From an uncultured Micromonospora sp. (GTDB taxonomy: Bacteria > Actinomycetota > Actinomycetes > Mycobacteriales > Micromonosporaceae): 47,771 nucleotides of DNA. Of this stretch, positions 7,926 through 16,837 are shown in pieces (positions within the stretch are counted from its first letter, which is position 1; each line of letters starts with the position of its first letter). Where the stretch lies: contig CALGAM010000117.1 in assembly GCA_937951935.1 (NCBI GenBank), positions 1-47,771 of the forward strand, given 5' to 3'. Position numbers and translations under genes: made by a program. The notes under the pieces were generated by a model, which was given only the letters and a program-made list of their open reading frames with translations, was not told where the DNA came from and did not search any database.

Positions 7926-8498
7926 ATGCCCACGCCCACCAAGGGCCCCCGCCTCGGCGGTAGCCCCGCGCACGAGCGGATGATCCTGGCCAACCTGGCC
8001 ACCGCGCTGTTCCAGCACGGCAGAATCACCACGACCGAGGCCAAGGCCAAGCGGCTGCGTCCCCTCGCGGAGCAGTTGATCACCAAGGCCAAGCGCGGTG
8101 ACCTGGCGAACCGTCGCCGGGTGTTGACCGTCGTGCGGGACAAGGACGTGGTCTTCCGGCTGTTCGACCAGATCGCCCCCCGGTACGCCAACCGGAACGG
8201 CGGCTACACCCGGATCGTGAAGACGGTCCCCCGCAAGGGTGACAACGCCCCGATGGCGATCATCGAGCTGGTCGAGGAGCAGGTGACGACGTCCTCGGCG
8301 CCCGCCCGGAAGGCCGCCGCCCGCAAGGCGGCGCAGCAGGACAAGGTCGAGGCGCTCGCCCCGCAGGAGACAACCCCGGCGTCGTCCGGGGAAGCCCGCC
8401 CCGTGGCCGACCAGGACGCCGAGGCACCGGAGTCGGTGTCCGGCGACACCCCGGCGGCCCGCGCGGACAGCGACGAGGCGGACACCTCGAAGTCCTGA
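7926..8498 (+). CDS. rplQ: 50S ribosomal protein L17 with C-terminal extension
   Basis: L17 lies near the peptide exit tunnel. Residues 1-120 (MPTPTKGPRLGGSPAHERMILANLATALFQ to MAIIELVEEQ) match the family. The protein then continues for about 70 residues of low-complexity Ala/Pro/Glu/Asp-rich sequence, so at 190 residues it is much longer than typical L17. Extended L17 tails are common in actinobacteria and are probably disordered. The ribosome-binding site is GAGGAG upstream of the ATG. The gene ends the alpha operon and a strong terminator follows 13 bp later. Confidence 0.96.
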   Translation: MPTPTKGPRLGGSPAHERMILANLATALFQHGRITTTEAKAKRLRPLAEQLITKAKRGDLANRRRVLTVVRDKDVVFRLFDQIAPRYANRNGGYTRIVKTVPRKGDNAPMAIIELVEEQVTTSSAPARKAAARKAAQQDKVEALAPQETTPASSGEARPVADQDAEAPESVSGDTPAARADSDEADTSKS

Positions 8499-8511
8499 GT
8501 GCGAGGACGGT

Positions 8512-8546
8512 GCGGCCCGACATCTCCGCAGGGGATGTCGGGCCGC
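8512..8546 (+). terminator. Terminator at the end of the ribosomal operon
   Basis: GCGGCCCGACATC (8512-8524) pairs perfectly with GATGTCGGGCCGC (8534-8546). Three further pairs, one of them G-U, close a 3-nt loop, giving a 16-bp stem. It is followed by ATTT. It stands 13 bp after the rplQ stop and before truA. Confidence 0.85.
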
Positions 8547-8579
8547 GGCATTTCCATCGGAGGCGAGGCGACTTCAGAC

Positions 8580-9422
8580 GTGGAGCACGAGGCACCGGAG
8601 CAGACCCGACTGCGGCTGGACGTCGCGTACGACGGCAGCGGCTTCTCCGGCTGGGCCGTCCAGCCCGGCCGGCGTACGGTCGCCGGGGTGTTGGGCGAGG
8701 CGCTGACGACACTTCTCGGCGCGGGCCGGGTGACCGGGCTGACCGTGGCCGGACGTACCGACGCCGGGGTGCACGCCACCGGCCAGGTCTGCCACCTCGA
8801 CCTGCCGACCGAGGTCTGGCGGCGACAGGCCGACGTCCTGTTGCACCGGCTCGCCCGGCTGCTCCCCGCCGACGTCCGGGTACGCGCCATCACCGAGGTG
8901 CCGTCCGACTTCGACGCCCGCTTCTCGGCGATCTTCCGGCGCTACGAGTACCGGGTCACGGACGCGCCCTACGGCGCCGACCCGTTGCGGCGGCACGAGG
9001 TCCTCGCCTGGCCCCGGCCACTGGACCTGGCGGCGCTGAACCAGGCGGCGGCGGGACTGCTCGGCGAGCACGACTTCGCGGCGTACTGCCGCCGGAAGGA
9101 GCACGCCACGACGGTTCGGGAGGTGACCCGGCTGGACTGGCGACGGGAGTCGGACCACCTGCTGGTTGCCACCGTGCAGGCCGACGCCTTCTGCCAGTCG
9201 ATGGTGCGGAGCCTGGTCGGTGCGATGTTGGCGGTCGGGGACGGGCGGCGCCCGGTGGACTGGCCGGGCCGGCTGCTCGAACGCCGTGAACGGGCGGGCG
9301 AGGTGACGGTCGCACCGCCGCACGGACTCACCCTGGTCGAGGTGGGCTACCCCGGCGATCCCGCCGAGTACGCCGAACGGGCCCGGCAGACCCGCCGACT
9401 GCGGTTGCCCGCGACCGCCTGA
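8580..9422 (+). CDS. truA: tRNA pseudouridine(38-40) synthase TruA
   Basis: Converts U38-U40 in the anticodon stem-loop of many tRNAs to pseudouridine. The catalytic Asp is in AGRTDAGVHATGQ (D61 in this model), and YDGSGFSGW near the N-terminus and FCQSMVRSLVGAML near the C-terminus are family motifs. I start at GTG 8580 (280 residues) because earlier in-frame starts lie within or before the rplQ terminator hairpin. GGAGGCGAGG at 8559-8568 is the likely ribosome-binding site, somewhat distant. The position after rplQ is conserved in many bacteria. Confidence 0.93.
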   Translation: MEHEAPEQTRLRLDVAYDGSGFSGWAVQPGRRTVAGVLGEALTTLLGAGRVTGLTVAGRTDAGVHATGQVCHLDLPTEVWRRQADVLLHRLARLLPADVRVRAITEVPSDFDARFSAIFRRYEYRVTDAPYGADPLRRHEVLAWPRPLDLAALNQAAAGLLGEHDFAAYCRRKEHATTVREVTRLDWRRESDHLLVATVQADAFCQSMVRSLVGAMLAVGDGRRPVDWPGRLLERRERAGEVTVAPPHGLTLVEVGYPGDPAEYAERARQTRRLRLPATA

Positions 9423-9427
9423 GCGGG

Positions 9428-11653
9428 TCAGTCGCCCGGTGCGGAGGCGGCCCCGGCCGTCGGGGTGGCCGGTGCGGTCACCCGCCGGTCCAGCACCTTG
9501 CCGCGCAGGTAGACCTCGACCATGTCGAAGAGGATCTGGCGGGCGAACGGGTCGTCGCTGCCGATCTTTCCACCGTCGACCTTGGCGACCACGCAGTAGA
9601 TGAGGTAGTGCCCGCGTACGTGCCAGCCGACCTGGGCCGTCGGAGCCTCGACGCTGCCGGTGCCCCGCCCCGCCGGCATCCCGAGGAAGCGGCCCTTCCT
9701 GCCGTCCACGATCGGTTTGATCTTCTCGTGCGCCGACGACGCGCCGGCGGCGTCGGCGAGGTTGACGATGCCGGCGGTGGCGACGTAGGTCTCGGGTGGG
9801 GACAGCACGGTGGCCCGGACGAACTGGCTGCAGTCCAGACTCAGCAACAGCTCGCGGATCTCACCGTCGGCGACGAGCGCGCAGTCCTCCGAGGCCTGCG
9901 TCTTGAGAACCGGGTACGGCGCGTCGTCGACGTCGACGACGATCTCCTTGTCGGGGAAGACCTCCGCGACGGTGAGCGGTGTCGGGTCGACGCTTCGGGA
10001 ACTGATGTCACGCGGGCCGTGTGCGCCGACCGCGCTGTCGGCGGGCCGTGCCCCCTCGCCGTACTCCTGGTCGGCGATCACGAAGTAGGAACTGAGCCCG
10101 CACAGGCCGAGCAGGACGAGAACGCCGAGCGACCCGATGACCCACTGCCAGGTCCGCTTGGACATCTGCAGGCGGCGTCGGACCGGGTCGACCGCCTCCG
10201 ACGACGTCGGGTCGCTCGTCGGCGCCGACCGCGCAGCCACGACGAGGGACTGGTCCGGCGACCGGACCGGTGCCTCGGCCGTGCCGGAGGAGGACGGCCG
10301 CGACCCACCGGCGGGTGCGGACGGGGGTGCGGAGCGTGGCCGGTCGGCCGGCGGCGCGTGGCGAGCCACCGCTGCGGGCGGTTCGGCGGTCGGTATCCGG
10401 GAGTCGGGTTGTGGCGAGGCGGAGGGCGCCGGGGGGAGGTGGGTGCCCGGGTCGCCGGCCGGTGCGGGCCTCCGTTCCGGCAGTGGGGCGGGCCCGGGCT
10501 GGGGCCGCGGTGGCGACTGCCTCCGTGTGGCCTCGTCCCCGTCACGTCGCGCTGACGCGTCCGGCACGGGGCCCTGCGGCCGGTACGGGCTGACGGAGGC
10601 CCGGCCGCCGGTGCGCGGCTGCCCGGGCGACGTCGGGTACGGCGGGGCCGCCGGGGCCGACGTGGGCCGAGGCTCGGCGAGCGGGCCGCGGGCCGCCGGT
10701 GCGCCGGGGGCGTCGGACGGCCCGGGGCGGGGTCCCGAGCGTTCCGGTCCCGGACGTACCGGAGGACGCTGCGGTGCCACGGGGATCCGGTGCGCCTCGT
10801 CACCGTGCCGGCCCGGCCCGGACCTGTGGACCGGGGGCGGCATCGTCCGGTCGACCGGGCGGCGGGCGGCGGGCGGCGCTCCGGTGTCGGTCCGCACGCC
10901 CGGTTCCGGCGTGGACTCCGGCCCGGGGGTTCGGCGTTGCCTCGGGATCGGATTCGGTCCCGGGCCGGGCGCGGCGGGACCGCCGCCCGCCGGATGTCCG
11001 AGCGGCAGCCCGGCGGTGCCGGACGGGTTGGGGCGTGGGCGGCGTGGGCCGGGCGGGGCGGTGGGTTCCGTCGCGGCGACGCGGAGCGGGTCGCCGTCGC
11101 GGACCGGTCCGGCGTGGACCTCGGGCACGATCCGGTCGCGGAGGGCCGATCGCCCGCCCGGGACCGCGTGGTGGGCGGGACCGTGGTCGCCCGGACGGAC
11201 ACCGAAGACGGGGGAGCGGTCACGGCCGGCGGCAACGTCGCGGCCAGGGCCGGGGCCGGGGGCGGCGTCCGCACCGTGTCGGGGGCGGGAGGGCGTTCCG
11301 GCCGCCGGGTGTGGATCCACCGGGTTGAGGTGGCGGCCTCCCACCGACGAGCGCGGCTGTCGATCCCACTGCGCGTGGCCCGGGTATCCGGTGGCGGGAC
11401 CGGGATCGTCGGGCAGCCCGTGCCGGGGACGGTGGGCGCCGCCGGCCGGCCGACCGTGTGACGCGGCCATCGGGTTCCGTGTGTCCAGCGGCGAGCCGAA
11501 CGGATCGGTCTCGGGCCTGTCCCCGTCGTCACGGGACCGCCGTCGGCCGAGCCGCCCGGACGGCGGGGCCGGCTCCGCCGGTGACGGGTCGGCGGGATCC
11601 GGTCGCGGCCGGGGCGCTCCGTCGCCCGGCCGAGGCCCGTGCCCGTAAACCAT
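9428..11653 (-). CDS. Proline-rich single-pass membrane protein
   Basis: A 741-residue protein I cannot assign to a named family. The first 500 or so residues are Pro/Arg/Gly/Ser-rich and almost certainly disordered. One transmembrane segment (WVIGSLGVLVLLGLCGLSSYFV) follows, and then about 210 residues that look globular and lie outside if the long N-terminus is cytoplasmic. The globular part has three cysteines (EDCALV, LDCSQF, YCVVAK) and a regular sequence such as AQVGWHVRGHYLIY. ATG 11653 is preferred over GTG 11674 because TACCCT sits 7 nt upstream, predicting a leaderless message. The stop is 5 bp from the truA stop (convergent). Confidence 0.75.
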   Translation of the reverse strand: MVYGHGPRPGDGAPRPRPDPADPSPAEPAPPSGRLGRRRSRDDGDRPETDPFGSPLDTRNPMAASHGRPAGGAHRPRHGLPDDPGPATGYPGHAQWDRQPRSSVGGRHLNPVDPHPAAGTPSRPRHGADAAPGPGPGRDVAAGRDRSPVFGVRPGDHGPAHHAVPGGRSALRDRIVPEVHAGPVRDGDPLRVAATEPTAPPGPRRPRPNPSGTAGLPLGHPAGGGPAAPGPGPNPIPRQRRTPGPESTPEPGVRTDTGAPPAARRPVDRTMPPPVHRSGPGRHGDEAHRIPVAPQRPPVRPGPERSGPRPGPSDAPGAPAARGPLAEPRPTSAPAAPPYPTSPGQPRTGGRASVSPYRPQGPVPDASARRDGDEATRRQSPPRPQPGPAPLPERRPAPAGDPGTHLPPAPSASPQPDSRIPTAEPPAAVARHAPPADRPRSAPPSAPAGGSRPSSSGTAEAPVRSPDQSLVVAARSAPTSDPTSSEAVDPVRRRLQMSKRTWQWVIGSLGVLVLLGLCGLSSYFVIADQEYGEGARPADSAVGAHGPRDISSRSVDPTPLTVAEVFPDKEIVVDVDDAPYPVLKTQASEDCALVADGEIRELLLSLDCSQFVRATVLSPPETYVATAGIVNLADAAGASSAHEKIKPIVDGRKGRFLGMPAGRGTGSVEAPTAQVGWHVRGHYLIYCVVAKVDGGKIGSDDPFARQILFDMVEVYLRGKVLDRRVTAPATPTAGAASAPGD

Positions 11654-11660
11654 GTCGCAC

Positions 11661-11666
11661 AGGGTA
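11661..11666 (-). promoter_or_regulatory. -10 of a leaderless promoter
   Basis: On the minus strand TACCCT ends 7 nt before the ATG at 11653, the same arrangement as at glmS and acpS. No ribosome-binding site precedes the ATG. Confidence 0.45.
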
Positions 11667-11802
11667 ACGGACACCGCCGGAGGCTCGCGTCCGCCGTCGA
11701 GTCACCGCTGAGGTCGAGGGTGACGTCCGCCGATGTGGCCGGTCACGATCGGTGGGCGGGCACCGGTCGGGCGTACCGGGCCGGTAGGCAAGAATGCGTG
11801 GC

Positions 11803-12408
11803 GTGACCGGGGAGCACTATTTCAGCACCGAGCCCGCCGCTGATCCGCACCGGCGTGAGGTGACGTTCGAGGTCGAGGGCCGGGAGTACACCCTGATCTC
11901 CTCCTCCGGCGTCTTCTCGGCGGACCGGCTCGACCCCGGCACCGCCGTACTCCTGCGCAAGGCCGACCTGCCCGGGCCGGCGACCACCGGTGCCCTGCTC
12001 GACCTGGGCTGCGGCTACGGCCCGATCGCCTGCGTGCTCGCCAGCCGCGCGCCGGCCGCGACCGTCTGGGCGGTCGACGTCAACGCGCGGGCTCGCGAAC
12101 TGACCGCCGAGAACGCCACCCGGCTCGGGCTCGCCGACCGGATCCGGGTCGGTGCCCCGGACGACGTCCCCGCCGACGTCACCTTCGCCGAGGTGTGGTC
12201 GAACCCGCCGATCCGGATCGGGAAGTCGGAGCTGCACGACATGCTGGGGCGGTGGCTGCCCCGGCTGGCTCCGCACGGTGTGGCGTGGCTGGTCGTGTCC
12301 CGTAACCTCGGCGGTGACTCGCTGCACCGCTGGCTCGACGAGGCGGGGTGGCGGGTCGAGCGGCACGCCAGCCAGAAGGGCTACCGGGTGTTGCGGGTCA
12401 CCCGTTGA
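11803..12408 (+). CDS. RsmC-like class I methyltransferase
   Basis: A 201-residue SAM-dependent methyltransferase of the MTS (RsmC/RlmG-like) type, which methylates exocyclic amino groups of guanines in rRNA. The SAM site is LLDLGCGYGPIACVLA and the catalytic loop is SNPPIRIGK, the NPPx motif of N-methyltransferases. It resembles only the catalytic half of E. coli RsmC. I prefer GTG 11803 (VTGEHYFSTEP) to ATG 11794: neither has a ribosome-binding site, but AAGAAT lies 7 nt before the GTG, consistent with a leaderless start. The exact RNA target cannot be told. Confidence 0.85.
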   Translation: MTGEHYFSTEPAADPHRREVTFEVEGREYTLISSSGVFSADRLDPGTAVLLRKADLPGPATTGALLDLGCGYGPIACVLASRAPAATVWAVDVNARARELTAENATRLGLADRIRVGAPDDVPADVTFAEVWSNPPIRIGKSELHDMLGRWLPRLAPHGVAWLVVSRNLGGDSLHRWLDEAGWRVERHASQKGYRVLRVTR

Positions 12409-12520
12409 CGCGGTCGGCGCCTCGCCGCCGGCGGGCGACGACCGCGACGGCCGGGCCGGTGTCGAGCAGGCCGCAATAATCGATGACCGCCGGCGGTGTC
12501 TTTGCGGCACCATCCGCTGT

Positions 12521-14200
12521 GTGGGTCACGTGGATGTGGTCGGAGTCGGACACACGCTGCCCGACGGCCGGGAGCTGTTCGCCGACGTGTCGTTCAGGGT
12601 CGGCGAGGGTGCGAAGGTCGCGCTGGTCGGCCCGAACGGCGCGGGCAAGACGACGTTGCTGCGGATGGTCGCCGGTGACCTGCCGGTCCGGACCGGCACC
12701 ATCGCCCGCTCCGGCGGGCTCGGCGTCATGCGCCAGTTCATCGGCATGATCGGTGACGAGACGACCCTCCAGGACCTGGCGTTCTCCCTGGCGCCACCCC
12801 CGGTGCGGGCGGCGGGGAGGAGGCTGGCGGAGGCGGAGGCGGCCATGCACGCGGCCGAACTGCGCGGCAAGTTCAGCAAGGCGGCCGGCAGGGCCCAACT
12901 GGCGTACGCCGAGGCGCTCGCCGCCTGGGGCGAGGCCGGAGGGTACGAGGCCGAGGTGCTCTTCGACACCGTGGCCACGATCGTGCTGGGCCTGCCGTGG
13001 GAGCAGAGCCGGACCCGTCCGGTGCGGACCCTCTCGGGAGGGCAGCAGAAGCGGTTCGCGCTGGAGCTGCTGCTCCGGGCTACGGACGAGGTGCTGCTCC
13101 TGGACGAGCCGGACAACTTCCTCGACGTACCGGGTAAACGGTGGCTGGAGCGCCGGCTGCGGGAGTCGGCCAAGTCGGTGCTGTACGTCTCGCACGACCG
13201 CGAGCTGTTGTCCCAGACCGCGGACCGGGTGGTGACGGTGGAGGGCGGCAGCGCCTGGGTGCACCCGGGCGGCTTCGACAGCTGGCACCAGGCCCGGATG
13301 GCGCGGCACGACCGGCTGGAGGAGCGGCGCCGGCGGTGGGACGAGGAGCACCAGAAGCTCCGGGAGCTGGTGGCGACGCTGAAACAGAAGGCGAGCTACA
13401 ACGACGGCCTGGCCTCGCGGTACCAGGCGGCGCAGACCCGACTGCGCAGGTTCGAGGAGGCGGGCCCGCCGCCCCTGCCGCCCAGGGAGCAGAACATCCG
13501 GATGCGCCTGACCGGTGGCCGGACCGGCAGGCGGGTGCTCGTCTGTGAGCAGCTGGAGCTGGAGGACCTGACCTTCCCGTTCGACCTGGAGGTCTGGTAC
13601 GGCGACCGGGTCGCGGTGCTCGGCGCCAACGGGACGGGGAAGTCGCACTTCCTGCGTCTGCTGGCCCGGGGCGGTACCGACCCGGATCCGTCGATCGTGC
13701 CGCTCGGCGAACCGCTCGGCCTGGCGCCGGTGAAGCACGGCGGTGTGGCCCGGCTCGGCGCACGCGTGCGTCCCGGCCACTTCTCCCAGACGCACGACCG
13801 GCCGGATCTGATGGACCGGACGCTGGTGGAGGTGCTGTGGCGCGGGGACGAGCACCGGGCCGGGATGGACCGGCACGCCGCGATGCGGGCGTTGAACCGG
13901 TACGAGCTGGCCGGGCAGGGGGACCAGCGGTTCGGGACGCTGTCCGGCGGACAGCAGGCGCGCTTCCTCGTCCTCCTGCTGGAACTGTCGGGTGCGACGC
14001 TGCTGCTGCTCGACGAGCCGACGGACAACCTGGACCTCGCCTCGGCGGAGGCGTTGGAGGCCGGGCTGCGGGCGTTCGAGGGCACGGTCCTGGCGGTGAC
14101 CCACGATCGCTGGTTCGCCCGCTCGTTCAACCGGTTCCTGCTCTTTCGGGGCGACGGCGAGGTGGTCGAGACACCGGAGCCGGTCTGGGACGCGGGCTGA
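12521..14200 (+). CDS. ABC-F family ATPase
   Basis: A soluble 559-residue protein with two ABC domains and no membrane segments, the ABC-F layout of ribosome-associated translation factors and some antibiotic-resistance proteins. Domain 1 has Walker A GPNGAGKTT, signature LSGGQQ and Walker B LLLDEPDNFLD. Domain 2 has GANGTGKSH, LSGGQQ and LLLLDEPTDNLD. A basic, helical linker lies between (about 260-320). The start is uncertain: GTG 12521 and GTG 12530 are both possible and neither has a clear ribosome-binding site. Nothing nearby links it to an antibiotic cluster, so a housekeeping role is as likely as resistance. Confidence 0.88.
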   Translation: MGHVDVVGVGHTLPDGRELFADVSFRVGEGAKVALVGPNGAGKTTLLRMVAGDLPVRTGTIARSGGLGVMRQFIGMIGDETTLQDLAFSLAPPPVRAAGRRLAEAEAAMHAAELRGKFSKAAGRAQLAYAEALAAWGEAGGYEAEVLFDTVATIVLGLPWEQSRTRPVRTLSGGQQKRFALELLLRATDEVLLLDEPDNFLDVPGKRWLERRLRESAKSVLYVSHDRELLSQTADRVVTVEGGSAWVHPGGFDSWHQARMARHDRLEERRRRWDEEHQKLRELVATLKQKASYNDGLASRYQAAQTRLRRFEEAGPPPLPPREQNIRMRLTGGRTGRRVLVCEQLELEDLTFPFDLEVWYGDRVAVLGANGTGKSHFLRLLARGGTDPDPSIVPLGEPLGLAPVKHGGVARLGARVRPGHFSQTHDRPDLMDRTLVEVLWRGDEHRAGMDRHAAMRALNRYELAGQGDQRFGTLSGGQQARFLVLLLELSGATLLLLDEPTDNLDLASAEALEAGLRAFEGTVLAVTHDRWFARSFNRFLLFRGDGEVVETPEPVWDAG

Positions 14201-14223
14201 GCCGACCCGCCCGGTCCGGGGCC

Positions 14224-14240
14224 GGCCGGGTCGACCGGCC
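14224..14240 (+). terminator. Short GC hairpin after the ABC-F gene
   Basis: GGCCGG (14224-14229) and CCGGCC (14235-14240) with loop GTCGA, 24 bp after the stop, form a possible terminator. No T tract is present. Confidence 0.35.
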
Positions 14241-14313
14241 CGGTTCGGGGGCGGCCGGCCGCGGTGGGGTCACTCCACCCGTGTGGCGATGTCACTTCAC
14301 GTGTTCGCGGAAT

Positions 14314-14319
14314 TATCGT
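14314..14319 (+). promoter_or_regulatory. -10 of a leaderless promoter
   Basis: TATCGT ends 7 nt before the ATG at 14327. It lies in a locally AT-richer stretch (GGAATTATCGT) and no ribosome-binding site is present. Confidence 0.5.
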
Positions 14320-14326
14320 CCGTGTC

Positions 14327-15319
14327 ATGTCCTGGCGTGCGGGCAGCGGCGCGGACGAGTCGACGGCACCGGGTCGGACCCGGGCCGTGCTGTGGCGAGC
14401 CGTGCGGCCCGTGGTCGTCGTCCTCCTGCTCGCAGCCCTCGGCTGGGCGGTCACCACACGGTGGGGCGAGGTCCGCGAGGTGCTCGGTGACCTGTCGGCC
14501 GCCACGCTGGTGCTCGCCGGAGTGGTTGCCGCGGCGGCGTACGGCTGCGGCTTCCTGGCCTGGCGCGCGATCCTGACCGACCTCGGGGCCGCCGTACCGG
14601 CCGCCGCTGCGGCGCGGATCTTCTTCGTGGGGCAGCTGGCGAAGTACCTGCCGGGCAAGGTCTGGCCGATCCTGCTGCAGTCCCGGCTCGGTCGGACGTA
14701 CCGGGTGCCGGGTCGGGTGTCCGCGGCGGCGGCGCTGCTGGCCATGCTGGTCACCCTCGGCACCGGCATGCTGTTGACCGCGCTCACCCTGCCGCTGTTC
14801 GGAGGGCGGGTCCTCGACCGGTTCTGGTGGACTCCGGCGGTCGTACCGCTGGCGCTGGTCACGATCTGGCCGCCGGTGCTGAACCGCCTGCTCACCCGGT
14901 TGCTACGGCTGGCCCGCCGGGAGCCGATGCCGCGACCGTTGTCGGCGCGGGGCGTGGGGGCGGCGCTCGGGTGGTCGGTGCTGAGCTGGCTGGCGTACGG
15001 CGTCCACCTGTGGCTGGTGGTACGCGACGCCGGCGCGACCGGCGCGGCGTTGCCGCTGGTGTCGGTCGGCGCCTTCGCGGGTTCGTGGTGTCTGGGGTTC
15101 CTGCTCGCGGTCGCACCGGCCGGGATCGGGGCGCGGGAGGCGGCGTTGCCGCTGCTCCTGGCCGGCACCGTGGCCGCCCCGGTGGCCCTGGTCGCCGCGG
15201 TCGTGTCCCGGATGCTGATGACCGTCGTCGACCTGCTCTGTCCACTGGTGGCGCTGCTGGTGGAGCGGGTGGGTGCGGCAGGCGTGTCGGCGCCGGGGCC
15301 GCCGGTCGCACGCGGGTAG
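14327..15319 (+). CDS. UPF0104 / LPG-synthase-type integral membrane protein
   Basis: A 330-residue protein with about eight hydrophobic segments, resembling the membrane half of lysylphosphatidylglycerol synthase and the AglD-type proteins found with glycosyltransferases. Family features are the VGQLAKYLPGKVWP motif near residues 100-113 and FLLAVAPAGIGAREAALPLLL near the C-terminus. It lacks the soluble aminoacyl-transferase domain, so it is unlikely to aminoacylate lipids itself; lipid or lipid-linked sugar flipping is inferred. It heads the plus-strand half of the glycoconjugate locus. The start is chosen for TATCGT 7 nt upstream. Confidence 0.85.
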   Translation: MSWRAGSGADESTAPGRTRAVLWRAVRPVVVVLLLAALGWAVTTRWGEVREVLGDLSAATLVLAGVVAAAAYGCGFLAWRAILTDLGAAVPAAAAARIFFVGQLAKYLPGKVWPILLQSRLGRTYRVPGRVSAAAALLAMLVTLGTGMLLTALTLPLFGGRVLDRFWWTPAVVPLALVTIWPPVLNRLLTRLLRLARREPMPRPLSARGVGAALGWSVLSWLAYGVHLWLVVRDAGATGAALPLVSVGAFAGSWCLGFLLAVAPAGIGAREAALPLLLAGTVAAPVALVAAVVSRMLMTVVDLLCPLVALLVERVGAAGVSAPGPPVARG

Positions 15320-15444
15320 GCGTTGCCGTGACGGGTCGACACCGGATGCCTGCCGCGGCGTGCCCGTGGTGGCGGCGGGTGCGGCGAGGTGCCGCGCGAC
15401 ACCATCGGAACACTACGGAACGTGTCTATTAGTGTACTGTGCGA

Positions 15445-15450
15445 TAATCT
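15445..15450 (+). promoter_or_regulatory. -10 of a leaderless promoter
   Basis: TAATCT ends 7 nt before the GTG at 15458, within an AT-rich island (about 15422-15450) that contrasts with the surrounding DNA. Confidence 0.55.
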
Positions 15451-15457
15451 GCTTGCC

Positions 15458-16837
15458 GTGCGTTGGCTGGTCTTCGGCAGTTACGACGTGAGCCGGCATC
15501 CCCGGGTCGGCGTGCTCGTGCAGGGCCTCCGGGCCGCCGGGGACCAGGTCGAGGAACTGAACGTACCGCTGTCGGTGGACACCGCCGCCCGGGTCGCCGC
15601 GCTGCGGCAGCCCTGGCGGCTGCCCCTGGTGGCCGGCAAGCTGGCTCGGTGCTGGCTCCTGCTCGCCCTGCGGTCCCGGCGTCACCGACGGGCGATCCGC
15701 CGCGGCTCGGCGGAGGCGGTGCACGGTGTCCTGGTCGGCTACCTCGGACACTTCGACGTCCACCTGGCCCGGTGGCTGTTCCGGGGCACGCCGATCGTGC
15801 TCGATCACCTCGTCTCCGCGGCCGGCACGGCCCGTGACCGCCACCTGGTGGAGCGTGGCGGGCTGCGAGACCGGTTGCTGCGGATCGTCGACGACGCCGC
15901 GCTCCGACAGGCCGACATCGCGGTGGTGGACACCGAGGAGAACCTGGCCTCGTTGCCCGAGCACGCCCGGGACCGGGGAGTGGTGGTGCCGGTCGGCGCG
16001 GGAACCGAGTGGTTCGCCGCCGGCGGTCGGGCGAACCTCGCCGCCGCCGGCGGTGTCACGTCCACCGGTGGGGACGGCGCTGCCGGGAAGGACGGCGGAA
16101 CGACGTGGGACGGCGCTCCCCACGCGGCGCCCGGACGGTTGCGGGTGGTCTTCGTCGGGCTCTACACCCCGTTGCACGGCACGGTGACGGTGGGCACGGC
16201 ACTGGCACTGCTGGCCGACGACCCGCGCATCGAGGTGACCATGGTGGGGACCGGCCAGGATCTTCCGGCCTGCCGGCGGGCCGCCGCCAGCAACCCCCGG
16301 GTGACCTGGTACAGCTGGATCCCCGCTGCCGAGCTGCCCCGATGCGTCGCCTCGCACCACGTCGCGCTCGGCATCTTCGGCGACACCGACAAGGCGTTGC
16401 GGGTGGTGCCGACCAAGGTCTTCCAGGGTGCGGCGGCGGGGTGTGCGGTCGTCACCTCCGACACCGTCCCGCAGCGGCGGGCGCTCGGCGACGCGGCCGT
16501 GTTCGTCCCGCCGGGCGATCCGGAGGCGCTCGCCGCCGCGCTGCGCGGGTTGGCCGACGATCCGGATCGGGTCGCCCGGCTGCGGGCGGCGGCCCGACGC
16601 CGGGCCGCCGAACGGTTCGCTCCGGTGACCGTCGTCGCGCCGCTGCGGCACCGCCTCGCCGCCGTCGTCGCGCTGCCGGGGCGACGCGCCGCCGTGGTCG
16701 GTACGCCGGTACGGCACCGTACCGGTGGCAGGATCTTCACGGGCGGCGAGGCCTCCTCGGGAAGCGTGGCGACACCGCGGGACACGGCCGACGCGATGCC
16801 GACCACCGGGGTCGAGAGGAGGTTGTCCGATGGATGA
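15458..16837 (+). CDS. GT4-type glycosyltransferase
   Basis: A 459-residue protein with the GT-B two-domain plan: an N-terminal acceptor half (VRWLVFGSYDVSRHPRVGVL) and a C-terminal donor half (RLRVVFVGLYTPLHG, VVPTKVFQGAAAGCAVVTSD, FVPPGDPEALAAAL). The VPTKVFQGAAAG stretch corresponds to the nucleotide-sugar-binding E-x7-E region, although the first Glu is not obvious. A glycine-rich insertion of about 30 residues separates the halves and about 60 low-complexity residues end the protein. The donor and acceptor are unknown. GTG 15458 was chosen for TAATCT 7 nt upstream. The gene overlaps the next by 8 bp. Confidence 0.85.
   Translation: MRWLVFGSYDVSRHPRVGVLVQGLRAAGDQVEELNVPLSVDTAARVAALRQPWRLPLVAGKLARCWLLLALRSRRHRRAIRRGSAEAVHGVLVGYLGHFDVHLARWLFRGTPIVLDHLVSAAGTARDRHLVERGGLRDRLLRIVDDAALRQADIAVVDTEENLASLPEHARDRGVVVPVGAGTEWFAAGGRANLAAAGGVTSTGGDGAAGKDGGTTWDGAPHAAPGRLRVVFVGLYTPLHGTVTVGTALALLADDPRIEVTMVGTGQDLPACRRAAASNPRVTWYSWIPAAELPRCVASHHVALGIFGDTDKALRVVPTKVFQGAAAGCAVVTSDTVPQRRALGDAAVFVPPGDPEALAAALRGLADDPDRVARLRAAARRRAAERFAPVTVVAPLRHRLAAVVALPGRRAAVVGTPVRHRTGGRIFTGGEASSGSVATPRDTADAMPTTGVERRLSDG

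Noticed and set aside
10137..11648. Plus-strand open frame of 503 codons opposite the proline-rich protein
   Set aside because: The minus strand has a membrane helix, a globular domain and a promoter at its start; the plus frame gives only Gly/Arg low-complexity sequence.
12521..14200. Antibiotic-resistance ABC-F protein tied to a biosynthetic cluster
   Set aside because: No biosynthetic, regulator or transport genes of a cluster surround it; the family alone does not show resistance.
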